Shown here in pieces: positions 26,610 to 33,971 of a DNA stretch of 64,000 nucleotides; position 1 is the stretch's first letter, and the number at the start of each line of letters is the position of its first letter. The DNA comes from an uncultured Paraprevotella sp. (lineage in GTDB: Bacteria > Bacteroidota > Bacteroidia > Bacteroidales > Bacteroidaceae), in assembly GCA_944321365.1 (NCBI GenBank), contig CALULA010000006.1:62001-126000 (forward strand), written 5' to 3'. Both the position numbers and the translations under genes were made by a program. The notes under the pieces are model-generated. The model ran no database searches and was not told where the DNA came from. It worked only from the letters and a program-made list of their open reading frames with translations.

Positions 26610-26641
26610 AGGAGAATGTGCTCGAATAAGTACATTCTCCT
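26610..26641. terminator. Hairpin after the GH43 gene
   Basis: A perfect 10-bp stem AGGAGAATGT (26610-26619) / ACATTCTCCT (26632-26641) lies 18 bp after the stop and is followed by GTTTGTTTG. It is a probable terminator with a weak T-tract. Confidence 0.65.
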
Positions 26642-26910
26642 GTTTGTTTGAACCGGACGTTAACCTTTGTGCGGGTCGGTTTTGCTGTATTTTGAGAAGG
26701 GCGCAGCCTGTTGTTTCAGCCGTAGGAGGGCAATACCTTTCCCTAATCTTCAGAATCAAGCCAGTGACTCTTTGTCCGTTCCGGTTTGTCCGACGGCTGC
26801 TGACGAAATCATTTTCAGCGCATTTCTTTTAGCTGCTACTATGCCTGGAGAAACGCCTTGCGGCAACAGCCTTGCCTGAATTTGCTTCATTTTTCTTTTT
26901 TCTTTGTTTT
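26642..26910. other. Intergenic region between GH43 and the his leader
   Basis: I see nothing firm here. A short frame on the minus strand (from 26890, 44 codons) has an A-rich upstream stretch but no promoter element or recognisable family. Confidence 0.4.
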
Positions 26911-26945
26911 TTTGTTGGTGGTCTCCGCAGAAAAGTTTATCTTTG
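26911..26945 (+). promoter_or_regulatory. Promoter of the his operon
   Basis: TATCTTTG at 26938-26945 is a perfect -7 element. TTTGTTG at 26911-26917 is a reasonable -33 element with a gap of about 20 bp. The leader peptide begins 19 bp downstream of the -7 element, so the leader transcript would have a very short untranslated start. Confidence 0.75.
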
Positions 26946-26963
26946 TCTGTGAAATAGAAAAAT

Positions 26964-27011
26964 ATGAAGAATATTGTTGCCATACATCACCATCATCCTA
27001 ACGGTTTGTAA
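26964..27011 (+). CDS. hisL: his operon leader peptide (15 residues, four consecutive His)
   Basis: The ATG at 26964 opens a 15-codon frame, M-K-N-I-V-A-I-H-H-H-H-P-N-G-L, ending in TAA at 27009-27011. The run of four histidine codons directly upstream of hisG is the hallmark of a ribosome-sensing attenuator. When charged histidyl-tRNA is scarce, a ribosome stalls at the His codons and favours the antiterminator (27011-27068); when histidine is plentiful it reads on and the terminator (27058-27087) forms. The sequence resembles the enterobacterial hisL in logic, not in residues. Confidence 0.9.
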   Translation: MKNIVAIHHHHPNGL

Positions 27012-27068
27012 TCGGTAGGCGGTGCTGTGTGTCAGCAGAGAAAGGAAATAGAGAGAGGGCTTGCCGAT
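27011..27068 (+). promoter_or_regulatory. Antiterminator of the his attenuator
   Basis: ATCGGTAGGC (27011-27020), which begins at the last base of the leader stop codon, can pair with GCTTGCCGAT (27059-27068) over 10 bp with two G-U pairs. This uses the left arm of the terminator, so the two structures exclude each other. A small hairpin (27023-27027 / 27033-27037) lies within the loop. Confidence 0.8.
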
Positions 27069-27087
27069 GAACGGTGAGCCTTTTTTT
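27058..27087 (+). terminator. Attenuator terminator upstream of hisG
   Basis: GGCTTGCCG (27058-27066) pairs with CGGTGAGCC (27072-27080), 9 bp with two G-U pairs and a 5-nt loop, followed by seven T residues (27081-27087). It ends 35 bp before the hisG start. Confidence 0.85.
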
Positions 27088-27122
27088 ATTGTCGGAAACA
27101 TCAACCAAACAAATAAAAAGAT

Positions 27123-27974
27123 ATGCTTAGAATTGCAGTACAGTCCAAAGGACGACTTTATGATGACACGATGGCGCTTCTGGCTGAAGCCGACATCAAA
27201 GTGAATTCTTCCAAACGAACGTTATTGGTGCAAGCCTCTAACTTTCCTATTGAAGTGCTTTACCTGCGCGATGATGACATACCGGAGTCGGTGGCCGCAG
27301 GGGTGGCCGATCTGGGCATCGTCGGAGAAAACGAATTTGTGGAGAAGGGAGAAGATGCCGTTATTGTACGGCGGCTGGGATTCAGCAAATGCCGCTTGTC
27401 GCTGGCTGTGCCCAAGACTGCAGATTATACAGGCCTGTCATGGTTTGAAGGACGGAAAATAGCCACATCCTATCCTAATATCTTGCGCAAGTTTATGCGG
27501 ACGAATGGTGTGGAAACGGATATTCATGTGATTACCGGTTCGGTGGAGATCGCTCCGGGCATAGGGCTTGCCGACGGCATTTTTGATATTGTCAGCTCCG
27601 GCTCCACGCTGGTGAGCAACAATCTGCAAGAAGTGGCTGTGGTGATGAAGAGCGAGGCACTGCTCATCGGCCGCCGCGATATGGATGCTGCCAAGCAGGC
27701 GGTTCTGGATGAATTGCTCTTCCGGATAGAAGCCGTGAAGAGCGCGGAGGACAAGAAGTATGTGCTGATGAACGTGCCTACAGACAAGGTGCAGGACGTG
27801 GTGGCCGTTTTGCCGGGGGCCAAAAGTCCGACGGTGATGCCGTTGGCTCAGGAAGGATGGAGCAGCGTTCACACGGTGATTGATGAGGGACGCTTCTGGG
27901 AGATCATCTCCAAGCTGAAAGAACTGGGAGCGCAAGGCATACTGGTGGTGCCGGTGGAGAAGATGATCCTTTGA
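27123..27974 (+). CDS. hisG: ATP phosphoribosyltransferase, long form
   Basis: This enzyme joins ATP and PRPP to give phosphoribosyl-ATP, the first step of histidine synthesis. The 283-residue length indicates the long form, with a catalytic periplasmic-binding-like fold (about 1-210, 'ESVAAGVADLGIVGEN' at 57-72, 'SGSTLVSNNL' at about 159) and a C-terminal ACT-like domain (about 211-283) for histidine feedback. No hisZ is needed. It is the first structural gene after the attenuator; hisD follows at 57 bp. Confidence 0.96.
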   Translation: MLRIAVQSKGRLYDDTMALLAEADIKVNSSKRTLLVQASNFPIEVLYLRDDDIPESVAAGVADLGIVGENEFVEKGEDAVIVRRLGFSKCRLSLAVPKTADYTGLSWFEGRKIATSYPNILRKFMRTNGVETDIHVITGSVEIAPGIGLADGIFDIVSSGSTLVSNNLQEVAVVMKSEALLIGRRDMDAAKQAVLDELLFRIEAVKSAEDKKYVLMNVPTDKVQDVVAVLPGAKSPTVMPLAQEGWSSVHTVIDEGRFWEIISKLKELGAQGILVVPVEKMIL

Positions 27975-28031
27975 GCGGAGGACCACCGGCGGTTGGCTTA
28001 CATTATATAATAAGGAAAGGAGAAGAAGAAA

Positions 28032-29327
28032 ATGAATGTGATTAAATATCCCGAAAGGGAAGACTGGGACAGGTTGTTGAAACGTCCGGTGATGGACGTG
28101 GAAACCCTGCGTGAGACCGTGCGCCGCGTGTTGGACGATGTGCGGCAGAACGGCGATCAGGCAGTGAAGGCCTATGAGAAGCAATTCGACAAGGTGGATT
28201 TGGACGAATTGGCCGTGACTGAGAGCGAGATGGCGGAAGCTGAAAAACTGGTGTCGACTGAACTGAAAGCTGCATTAGAGCTGGCTCATGACAATATCCA
28301 TACGTTCCATGCGGCCCAGCGTTTTGAGTCGCGTAGAGTGGAGGTACGTCCCGGCGTCACTTGCTGGCAGAAATCCGTACCCATTGAAAAGGTCGGTTTA
28401 TACATACCCGGTGGAACAGCCCCCCTGTTCTCTACCGTTCTTATGCTGGCCACGCCCGCACGGATTGCGGGATGCCGCGAGATTGTGCTCTGCACTCCTC
28501 CCAACCGTGAGGGACGTGTACATCCGGCCATACTCTACGCTGCCCGTGTAGCCGGAGTCAGCCGTATCTTCAAGGCCGGTGGCGTGCAGGCTATCGGGGC
28601 TATGGCCTACGGAACGGAGAGCATCCCCAAGGTTTATAAGATTTTCGGTCCGGGAAACCAGTATGTTATGGCGGCCAAACAACAAGTCTCACTTTCCGAC
28701 GTGGCCATCGATATGCCTGCCGGACCATCGGAAGTGGCGGTTCTGGCCGACGCGACGTCACGGCCGGACTTCGTGGCAGCCGACCTCTTGTCGCAGGCAG
28801 AGCACGGCGTAGACAGCCAGGTACTGCTCGTGACTACAGACGAGGCGATGATAGCCAAGGTGCAGGATGAAGTGAACCGTCAGCTGGAGCAGTTGCCACG
28901 TAAGGATATTGCCGCAAGGTCATTGGCCAACAGTAAGCTGATTCTGGTGCATGACATGGATGAGGCCATGGAACTGACCAATCGTTATGCACCTGAACAT
29001 CTGATCGTGGAAACTGCCGATTATCTTCAGGTGGCCGAGAAAGTGGTCAATGCCGGCAGTGTCTTTCTGGGTCCTTATACGCCGGAGAGTGCCGGTGATT
29101 ATGCTTCCGGTACGAATCACACGTTGCCTACAAACGGTTATGCCGTGGCCTACAGCGGCGTGAATCTGGACAGCTACAACCGGAAGGTGACTTTCCAGGA
29201 ACTGACACCGCAGGGCGTGAGGGCTATCGGACCGGCGGTAGAGGCCATGGCGGCGGGCGAGCAACTGGACGCGCATCGCAACGCCATGGCGTTGAGGTTG
29301 AATCAACTTAAAGCGGAGGAAGCATGA
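28032..29327 (+). CDS. hisD: Histidinol dehydrogenase
   Basis: This 431-residue enzyme catalyses the last two steps of histidine synthesis, oxidising histidinol to histidine with two NAD+ and a catalytic zinc. Family motifs are '[17 protein letters not shown]' (about 122-138), '[11 protein letters not shown]' (about 205), 'PAGPSEV' (about 224) and 'SQAEHG' (about 254). A strong AGGAGAAGAAG ribosome-binding stretch precedes the ATG. The stop overlaps the hisC start (ATGA). Confidence 0.97.
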   Translation: MNVIKYPEREDWDRLLKRPVMDVETLRETVRRVLDDVRQNGDQAVKAYEKQFDKVDLDELAVTESEMAEAEKLVSTELKAALELAHDNIHTFHAAQRFESRRVEVRPGVTCWQKSVPIEKVGLYIPGGTAPLFSTVLMLATPARIAGCREIVLCTPPNREGRVHPAILYAARVAGVSRIFKAGGVQAIGAMAYGTESIPKVYKIFGPGNQYVMAAKQQVSLSDVAIDMPAGPSEVAVLADATSRPDFVAADLLSQAEHGVDSQVLLVTTDEAMIAKVQDEVNRQLEQLPRKDIAARSLANSKLILVHDMDEAMELTNRYAPEHLIVETADYLQVAEKVVNAGSVFLGPYTPESAGDYASGTNHTLPTNGYAVAYSGVNLDSYNRKVTFQELTPQGVRAIGPAVEAMAAGEQLDAHRNAMALRLNQLKAEEA

Positions 29328-30379
29328 CCATGAGACCATTGCAACAGCTGGTGCGACCGAACATTTGGGCGTTGCATCCTTACAGTTCCGCCCGCGATGA
29401 GTATAGCGGTCATGAAGCGTCTGTCTTTCTGGACGCTAATGAGAATCCTTACAATTCGCCTTATAACCGTTATCCTGACCCTTTGCAAAAGGAGTTGAAG
29501 GCACAGTTGGCCGAAATCAAGGGCGTGAAGGCTGGCCAGATCTTCCTGGGTAACGGCAGTGACGAAGCCATCGATTTGGTGTATCGCGTTTTTTGCGAAC
29601 CCAGACAGGACAACGTCGTGGCCATAGCGCCCACTTACGGCATGTATAAAGTATGTGCCGACATCAATGATGTGGCTTACCGTTCCGTATTGTTGGACAA
29701 GGATTTCAAGTTGAATGCCGACAAGCTGCTGGCGGCTGTGGACGAACATACGAAGCTCATCTTCTTGTGTACACCGAATAATCCGTCGGGTAACTGTCTG
29801 GACCGCAATGAGGTCATACGGGTGATTGAGAATTTCTCCGGTCTGGTGGTGGTAGATGAGGCCTATTCCGACTTTTCCGCACAAAAGCCTTTCCGGGAAG
29901 AGTTGAAACGCTATCCGAATATCATTGTGCTGAATACGTTTTCCAAGGCCTGGGGGTGTGCGGCCATCCGTCTGGGCATGGCCTTTGCCCGCGAGGAGAT
30001 CATCGCATTGTTCAACAAAGTGAAGTACCCGTATAACGTGAATCTGCTGACACAGACGCAGGCTGTCGAGATGCTGAAGCGCCGTTACGACGTGGAGCGT
30101 TGGGTGAATCAGCTCTTGCGCGAGCGCAGTCAGGTAATGGTTGCTTTTGCAGAACTGGACATTTGCGAGAAGGTATATCCCACGGATGCCAACTTCTTTC
30201 TGGCCAAGGTGCATGGGGCAAACGACATATACGATTATCTGGTGCAGAAAGGCATTATCGTGCGCAACCGTTCCAAGGTGGAGCTGTGCGGCGACTGTCT
30301 GCGCATCACGGTGGGTACGCCGCAGGAGAACGACCGTCTGCTGGCCGTCTTGCGTACATATAAGAAGGAGGAAAGATGA
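29324..30379 (+). CDS. hisC: Histidinol-phosphate aminotransferase
   Basis: This 351-residue class I/II PLP aminotransferase makes histidinol phosphate from imidazole-acetol phosphate and glutamate. The N-terminal 'LDANENPY' and '[10 protein letters not shown]' motifs, 'CTPNNPSG' (about 148) and the PLP lysine in 'TFSKAWG' (about 207) are visible. It overlaps hisD and hisB by 4 nt each, so the three genes are translationally coupled. Confidence 0.97.
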   Translation: MTMRPLQQLVRPNIWALHPYSSARDEYSGHEASVFLDANENPYNSPYNRYPDPLQKELKAQLAEIKGVKAGQIFLGNGSDEAIDLVYRVFCEPRQDNVVAIAPTYGMYKVCADINDVAYRSVLLDKDFKLNADKLLAAVDEHTKLIFLCTPNNPSGNCLDRNEVIRVIENFSGLVVVDEAYSDFSAQKPFREELKRYPNIIVLNTFSKAWGCAAIRLGMAFAREEIIALFNKVKYPYNVNLLTQTQAVEMLKRRYDVERWVNQLLRERSQVMVAFAELDICEKVYPTDANFFLAKVHGANDIYDYLVQKGIIVRNRSKVELCGDCLRITVGTPQENDRLLAVLRTYKKEER

Positions 30380-31479
30380 AAAGGGCTTTGTTTATAGACC
30401 GTGACGGGACGCTGATCAAGGAGCCGGCAGACGAGCAGATTGACGCTTTTGAAAAGCTGGAGTTCGTTCCGGGCGTGATGCGCAACCTGAGTTTCATCCG
30501 CCATCGGTTGGATTATGAATTTGTCATGGTGAGCAATCAGGACGGATTGGGTACGGATGCTTTTCCGGAAAACACCTTCTGGCCTGTGCACAATCTGATG
30601 ATGCGCACGTTGGAAGGCGAAGGAGTCGTGTTTGATGATGTGCTCATCGACCGCAGTTTTCCTGCCGACGGCCTGCCTACCCGCAAACCGGGGACAGGCA
30701 TGTTGGGGCATTATATGTCGGGCGATTACGACATGGATTCCTGTTGGGTCATCGGCGACCGTGAGACTGATGCACAGCTGGCGTTGAATCTGGGCTGCCG
30801 TGCTTTGATATTGAAGCAGCGCGACAGTCAGTCTTCCGACGATGAACACATCCGTTACGTGGACAGTTGGGACCGCATTGCCGAGTTCCTCTTTGCAGGT
30901 GAACGTAAGGCCAGAGTGTGTCGCAAGACCAAAGAGACAGACATCGAAGTGCATGTGGATCTGGATGGCAGCGGCCGGTGTGACATCCGCACGGGGTTGG
31001 GCTTTTTCGACCATATGCTGGAGCAGATAGGCAAGCATGGCGGTCTGGATCTGTACGTGCGGACTGTCGGCGACTTGCAGGTAGACGAACATCATACGAT
31101 AGAGGACACCGCACTGGCTCTGGGTGAATGCCTGGCGCGTGCGTTGGGAGACAAGCGGGGCATTGAGCGTTATGGTTACTGTCTGCCCATGGACGATTGT
31201 CTGTGCAGTGTGGCCCTCGACTTCGGCGGACGGCCGTGGCTGGTGTGGCAGGCTGATTTCTGTCGCGAGAAGATCGGCGATGTGCCTACGGAGATGTTCC
31301 TCCATTTCTTCAAGAGCCTGAGCGATGCGGCACGGATGAATTTGAACGTCAAGGCAGAGGGAACGAATGAACACCATAAGATAGAAGGCATTTTCAAGGC
31401 CTTTGCCCGCAGCCTGAAGATGGCCGTACGGCGCGACATACACCATTTTGAGTTGCCGTCGAGCAAAGGGGTGCTTTGA
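30376..31479 (+). CDS. hisB: Bifunctional histidinol-phosphatase / imidazoleglycerol-phosphate dehydratase
   Basis: This 367-residue fusion has an N-terminal HAD phosphatase (about 1-165, nucleophile Asp in 'DRDGTL') and a C-terminal IGP dehydratase (about 175-367, with '[15 protein letters not shown]' and '[15 protein letters not shown]' metal-binding boxes). It carries out steps 6 and 8 of the pathway. The zinc loop of the E. coli phosphatase (Cys-x-His...Cys-x-Cys before 'RKP') is absent: here the segment before 'RKPGTG' (about 95-107) has no cysteine or histidine. The remaining his genes (hisH, A, F, I/E) are not in this window. Confidence 0.96.
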   Translation: MKRALFIDRDGTLIKEPADEQIDAFEKLEFVPGVMRNLSFIRHRLDYEFVMVSNQDGLGTDAFPENTFWPVHNLMMRTLEGEGVVFDDVLIDRSFPADGLPTRKPGTGMLGHYMSGDYDMDSCWVIGDRETDAQLALNLGCRALILKQRDSQSSDDEHIRYVDSWDRIAEFLFAGERKARVCRKTKETDIEVHVDLDGSGRCDIRTGLGFFDHMLEQIGKHGGLDLYVRTVGDLQVDEHHTIEDTALALGECLARALGDKRGIERYGYCLPMDDCLCSVALDFGGRPWLVWQADFCREKIGDVPTEMFLHFFKSLSDAARMNLNVKAEGTNEHHKIEGIFKAFARSLKMAVRRDIHHFELPSSKGVL

Positions 31480-31514
31480 CTCCTTCGGTCACTTGCCGGA
31501 AAGTGAGCAGCGTC

Positions 31515-31588
31515 TTGCGCAAGAATCAATCTGTTCTTGCGCAAGACGCTGCCCTTTTTTGCGCAAGGATGCTTCCGCTTTTGCGCAC
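31515..31588. repeat. TTGCGCAA array, 4 units, 22-bp period
   Basis: The core is exact at 31515, 31537 and 31559 and TTGCGCAC at 31581, each step exactly 22 bp. It starts 35 bp after the hisB stop. The spacers differ between units. Confidence 0.9.
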
Positions 31589-31638
31589 AGATTTTCAGGA
31601 CATTCCATCAGGCTGATTCTTAGGATGCTGTGAAAACA

Positions 31639-31682
31639 GTTGGGCGGAGCTTTTTTCTCTGTTGGGTGGAGCTTGATTATAC
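31639..31682. repeat. Two 22-bp direct repeats (GTTGGGyGGAGCTT)
   Basis: GTTGGGCGGAGCTT at 31639 and GTTGGGTGGAGCTT at 31661 are 22 bp apart and share 13 of 14 bases. The period equals that of the neighbouring array; the core does not. Confidence 0.7.
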
Positions 31683-31745
31683 AAACTTTAACGCAGGAAT
31701 GGAGAAAAAATCTTGTAATAATTACAATAGTGGAAAAAATATCCT

Positions 31746-31753
31746 TATCTTTG
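31746..31753 (+). promoter_or_regulatory. -7 element for rubrerythrin
   Basis: TATCTTTG matches TAnnTTTG, 55 bp upstream of the ATG at 31809. Confidence 0.7.
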
Positions 31754-31808
31754 TATTGTCCGACGGGACGAGATTTTTAAGTTCAAAACCATTTAAAAGA
31801 GAGAGATT

Positions 31809-32387
31809 ATGGAAAAGAGCATTAAGGGAACAAGAACGGAGAAGAACCTCATGGTGTCTTTCGCCGGTGAGTCGCAGGCGCGTATGAGATATACTTATTT
31901 TGCCAGTGTGGCGAAGAAAGAGGGTTACGAACAGGTGGCCGCCATCTTCACGGAGACGGCCGACCAGGAGAAGGAGCACGCCAAGCGCATGTTCAAGTGG
32001 CTGGAAGGCGGTATGGTGGAAATCACGGCAACCTATCCCGCAGGCGTCATCGGCACAACGCTTGAAAACCTGCAGGCGGCTGCCGCAGGCGAGCATGAGG
32101 AATGGTCTTTGGACTATCCTAAGTTTGCCGACATTGCCGACGAGGAAGGTTTTCCGGCCATAGCCGCCATGTACCGCATGATTGCCGTGGCCGAGAAAGG
32201 ACACGAGGAAAGGTATCTGGCCCTGTGGAACAATCTGAAGGACTACAAGGTGTTCGTCAAGGACGGCGAGACGGTGTGGCAGTGCCGCAACTGCGGTTAC
32301 ATCCATGTGGGCAAGGAAGCCCCTCAGGTATGTCCCGCCTGCCTGCATCCTCAGGCTTACTTCGAGGTGAAGAAGGAGAACTATTGA
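31809..32387 (+). CDS. rbr: Rubrerythrin
   Basis: This 192-residue cytoplasmic protein reduces hydrogen peroxide in anaerobes. The N-terminal ferritin-like di-iron domain (about 1-145) shows the ExxH pattern in 'DQEKEHAKR' (about 52) and 'EKGHEERY' (about 127). The C-terminal rubredoxin-like domain has 'CRNCGY' (about 158) and 'CPAC' (about 176) as iron ligands. It is monocistronic, with its own promoter and two hairpins downstream. Confidence 0.97.
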   Translation: MEKSIKGTRTEKNLMVSFAGESQARMRYTYFASVAKKEGYEQVAAIFTETADQEKEHAKRMFKWLEGGMVEITATYPAGVIGTTLENLQAAAAGEHEEWSLDYPKFADIADEEGFPAIAAMYRMIAVAEKGHEERYLALWNNLKDYKVFVKDGETVWQCRNCGYIHVGKEAPQVCPACLHPQAYFEVKKENY

Positions 32388-32400
32388 TAGAAAGATGCAG

Positions 32401-32435
32401 AAGTACGGTTGGGGTGGTCCGGACCGTACTTTTGT
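32401..32435 (+). terminator. Hairpin after rubrerythrin
   Basis: AAGTACGGT (32401-32409) pairs with ACCGTACTT (32423-32431), 9 bp, followed by TTG. It begins 14 bp after the stop. Confidence 0.65.
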
Positions 32436-32443
32436 CGCCGGTT

Positions 32444-32487
32444 CACGGGAAAAGTGCATGGACATGCTTTTCCCGTGTTGTTTTTTT
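32444..32487 (+). terminator. Terminator after rubrerythrin
   Basis: CACGGGAAAAG (32444-32454) pairs with CTTTTCCCGTG (32467-32477) over 11 bp, followed by TTG and seven T residues. It also separates rubrerythrin from the convergent AraC-type gene. Confidence 0.8.
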
Positions 32488-32511
32488 CATGCTGTGAGGA
32501 GTGGACGAGAC

Positions 32512-33411
32512 TCAGGCGTCCGGGTGTTGCAGTTGGGCCTCGCGGTATTTACGGGGTGACATGCCGGTGTGCTTCTTGACGAACTTTCCGAAAAAGGACA
32601 GATTCGGAAAGTCCAGCTCATAGGCAATGCTTTTGATGCTCTTGTCCGGTTGACGCAACAGGTATTGTATGTCTTTGACTACATATTGGTTGATCAGATC
32701 GGAGGCTGTTTTTCCACAGGCCGCCTTGCAGATGGCGGACAGGTATTGGGGCGTGATGCAAAGTTTTCTGGCGTATTCCTGCACTTGGCGCGGCTTGGGA
32801 TAAGTGTTGATGAGCAGGTCATTGAATTTCAAGAAGATATTTTCGTTGGATGTATAGGTATACGGTCGTATGTTGGTGAAACGTTCCAGAATGTTGTGCA
32901 GTTCATAGAGGAACGTCAGGAGCAGGGAGCCGAGGATTTCTTTCTTGAAAGAGAGGCGCATGCCGCTGTTGAGTCTGAACTTCAGCAGGTCGTAATATTT
33001 GCAGAGCACCTCGGTTTCGTATTCTTCCAGACTGAGAACGGGCGATTTGTCCAGCAAAAGTTTGAGGTTCCACGGGTTGTTATGGGTGAAGGCTCTCAGT
33101 TTGCTGAAGTATTTGGGCGAAAGCATGATGGCGAAGAAGCGGAAGTCGTGGCTGAGCGTGTCGCATTTCAGGCTGGTGTTGGGCAGATTGATGGCGATGT
33201 CGTGGGCTTTGATTCGGTGGAGGTTTCCGTTGAGATACAGTTCGCCTTCTCCTTGCCGACATAGAAGGACGGTGTAGGCTTTTGCCATCAGGGGCAGTGT
33301 ATGTTCCAGCCGTCCGGCCTGATCTGTCAGGATGATGTGCCTGTCCTGATAGTCCGGACCGTTCTGTATGCCGATGTTTTTCCGTCCGTCTTGTTGTGTA
33401 TGTCCTTTCAT
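32512..33411 (-). CDS. AraC-family transcriptional regulator
   Basis: This protein of about 299 residues has an N-terminal cupin-like sensor region (about 20-110, 'GEGELYLNGNLHRIKAHD') and a C-terminal double helix-turn-helix AraC domain (about 195-295, 'LCITPQYLSAICKAACGKTASD' region and 'IAYELDFPNLSFFGKFVKKHTGMSPRKYR' region, cited in part). The start at 33411 is chosen because the sequence upstream is low in family character. The effector and target are unknown; rubrerythrin is convergent and not an obvious target. Confidence 0.88.
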   Translation of the reverse strand: MKGHTQQDGRKNIGIQNGPDYQDRHIILTDQAGRLEHTLPLMAKAYTVLLCRQGEGELYLNGNLHRIKAHDIAINLPNTSLKCDTLSHDFRFFAIMLSPKYFSKLRAFTHNNPWNLKLLLDKSPVLSLEEYETEVLCKYYDLLKFRLNSGMRLSFKKEILGSLLLTFLYELHNILERFTNIRPYTYTSNENIFLKFNDLLINTYPKPRQVQEYARKLCITPQYLSAICKAACGKTASDLINQYVVKDIQYLLRQPDKSIKSIAYELDFPNLSFFGKFVKKHTGMSPRKYREAQLQHPDA

Positions 33412-33696
33412 GAATGTTTTTGTTTTTACTTTCCGGGTGCAAAGAAAAGGAATATTCTTGTTTCTTCGTTGGTTTATGTCGCTGAATAAGTGTCCCGTTT
33501 TTGGTGTCTGTGGCCTATGAACAGCTTGAGCGATGCTTGCGGGAACTCGGTGACCCGCTGTCGGGTTTCGCTTGCAGGGAGCAAAGAGCACCGTTTTTTG
33601 CTGAAAAAAGGGTAAAAAAGAGGTAGGTTTTGTGAAACAGTGGAACGCAGTCTGGATTATATTCGTTTAATTTGTGATGAACAAAAAAAGAATATT

Positions 33697-33906
33697 ATGT
33701 TACCAGACAAGAGCGTTATCCAATCCTGCAGTATGAGAGTCTACAAAGCTATTTCCTGTGCGTTGCGGTGCACATTCATGGAGTTGCAGGCTCAATGCAA
33801 GGTGACCAGTACAGAACTTTGCCTGAGCATCATCCAATTGTTGCAGGAGAAGAAAATCAGACAGGAGCGTAATGCCGATGGAGTGTACTATAGTTTGTCA
33901 GTTTGA
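33697..33906 (+). CDS. Small conserved-looking protein, possible winged-helix
   Basis: I do not recognise this 69-residue protein. It begins after an A-rich stretch with a possible weak ribosome site; a longer frame could start at 33640. Residues about 25-69 read like a small winged helix-turn-helix: a helix with 'FMELQAQCKVTSTELCLSII', then 'LLQEKKIRQERNADGVYYSL', which resembles a wing. Five cysteines are present in 69 residues. It ends 33 bp before a strong bidirectional terminator, which supports it as a real transcribed gene. Confidence 0.6.
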   Translation: MLPDKSVIQSCSMRVYKAISCALRCTFMELQAQCKVTSTELCLSIIQLLQEKKIRQERNADGVYYSLSV

Positions 33907-33939
33907 CAGTACATCACAGCTCCTTTTTTGCTGAATATG

Positions 33940-33971
33940 AAGCCGGCCTTTTCTCATGGCCGGCTTTTTTT
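33940..33971. terminator. Bidirectional terminator between the small gene and the peptidase gene
   Basis: AAGCCGGCC (33940-33948) pairs with GGCCGGCTT (33958-33966), followed by a T-run to 33971 on the plus strand. The right arm overlaps the last codons of the convergent peptidase gene. Confidence 0.8.

Larger units (their letters stand above)
31480..31745. other. Intergenic region after hisB with periodic repeats
   Basis: This stretch holds four units of the TTGCGCAA array (31515-31588) and a pair of GTTGGGyGGAGCTT repeats (31639, 31661). The remainder up to the rubrerythrin promoter is A-rich and shows no gene. Confidence 0.75.

Noticed and set aside
26756..26890. 44-codon minus-strand frame upstream of the his promoter
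   Set aside because: It has an A-rich upstream stretch but no -7 element or recognisable family; too weak to call.
27483..27490. Single TTGCGCAA inside hisG
   Set aside because: It has no partner at 22 bp on either side and lies in coding sequence, so it is treated as chance.
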